Assembly (NCBI GenBank): GCA_020355105.1
Contig: CP070658.1
Location: 2,523,519-2,536,592, forward strand
DNA from: Candidatus Thorarchaeota archaeon
Lineage (GTDB): Archaea > Asgardarchaeota > Thorarchaeia > Thorarchaeales > Thorarchaeaceae
Direction: 5' to 3'
Length of the DNA stretch: 13,074 bases
The notes beneath the pieces were generated by a model. It ran no database searches. It was not told the origin of the DNA and saw nothing but the letters and a program-made list of their open reading frames with translations. Below are positions 13,009 through 13,074 of the stretch, piece by piece; the stretch's first letter is position 1, and each line of letters opens with the position of its first letter. Position numbers and translations under genes: made by a program.

Positions 13009-13074
13009 TCATATTTCCGTCGAACCAATCCCAGATGGCATTTTTCTGCACTTCCGGGCATAATCTGGTTTACT
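13009..13074 (-). other. Unresolved right edge, possibly the end of a minus-strand gene
   Basis: The minus-strand frame ending in TGA at 13009-13011 is open to the window edge and reads SKPDYARKCRKMPSGIGSTE before its last residue. A second minus-strand frame, ending at 12981-12983, is open as well. With only about 66 bases, neither can be called a gene. Confidence 0.25.

Noticed and set aside
1..13074. tRNA, rRNA, CRISPR, insertion sequence or phage module
   Set aside because: No cloverleaf with a TTCRA arm, no regularly spaced repeats, no transposase or integrase, and no terminal repeats with target duplication were seen on either strand.

Overview
The window looks like chromosomal archaeal DNA. 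Supporting signs are a TrmB-type sugar-sensing regulator, a stand-alone Lrp/AsnC effector (RAM) domain, an M42 aminopeptidase, a membrane-anchored relative of the archaeal Holliday junction resolvase, TATA-like boxes about 25 bases before start codons (probable leaderless genes), GGAGGTG-type ribosome sites and frequent TTG starts. Two tandem small proteins with a roadblock/profilin-like look, a dual-specificity phosphatase and the moderate GC content suggest an Asgard lineage, perhaps Thorarchaeota-like. That placement is inference from gene content, not proof.

Layout. (1) 1-1088, plus strand: the end of one small alpha/beta-domain gene, its tandem paralogue, and a one-domain RAM protein. 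(2) 1139-2323, minus strand: a small winged-helix gene followed by a TrmB-family regulator. (3) 2444-5720, plus strand: an ABC-2 exporter operon of one ATPase and two paralogous permeases. The two permeases start with TTG, and the second overlaps the first by four bases. (4) 5703-7740, minus strand: an MFS permease followed by a two-domain GNAT acetyltransferase, whose 3' end overlaps the ABC operon tail to tail. (5) 7886-8278, plus strand: a two-helix NfeD-type OB-fold membrane protein. (6) 8295-11374, minus strand: a small secreted or anchored beta domain, a membrane-anchored Asp-box (sialidase-like) propeller, and an M42 aminopeptidase. (7) 11549-12587, plus strand: a Holliday-resolvase-like membrane protein and a dual-specificity phosphatase. 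(8) 12605-12955, minus strand: a thioredoxin-fold CxxC protein with an AT-rich promoter. No gap between genes exceeds about 175 bases. No tRNA, rRNA, CRISPR array, insertion sequence or attachment site was seen.

The most interesting signal is regulatory. A palindrome TGTCAC-N7-GTGACA lies in front of the TrmB gene. A near copy, TGTAAC-N7-GTGACA followed by the same CGA, lies in the divergent promoter region between the winged-helix gene and the ABC exporter. This second copy is nested almost at the centre of a perfect 12-base inverted repeat whose arms look like the two divergent TATA regions. The motif resembles the TATCAC-N5-GTGATA site read by TrmB-like regulators in Thermococcales, but with a 7-base spacer. 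The simplest reading is a self-contained unit in which the TrmB protein controls itself, the winged-helix gene and an ABC-2 exporter, rather than the sugar importer or glycolytic genes usual for this family.
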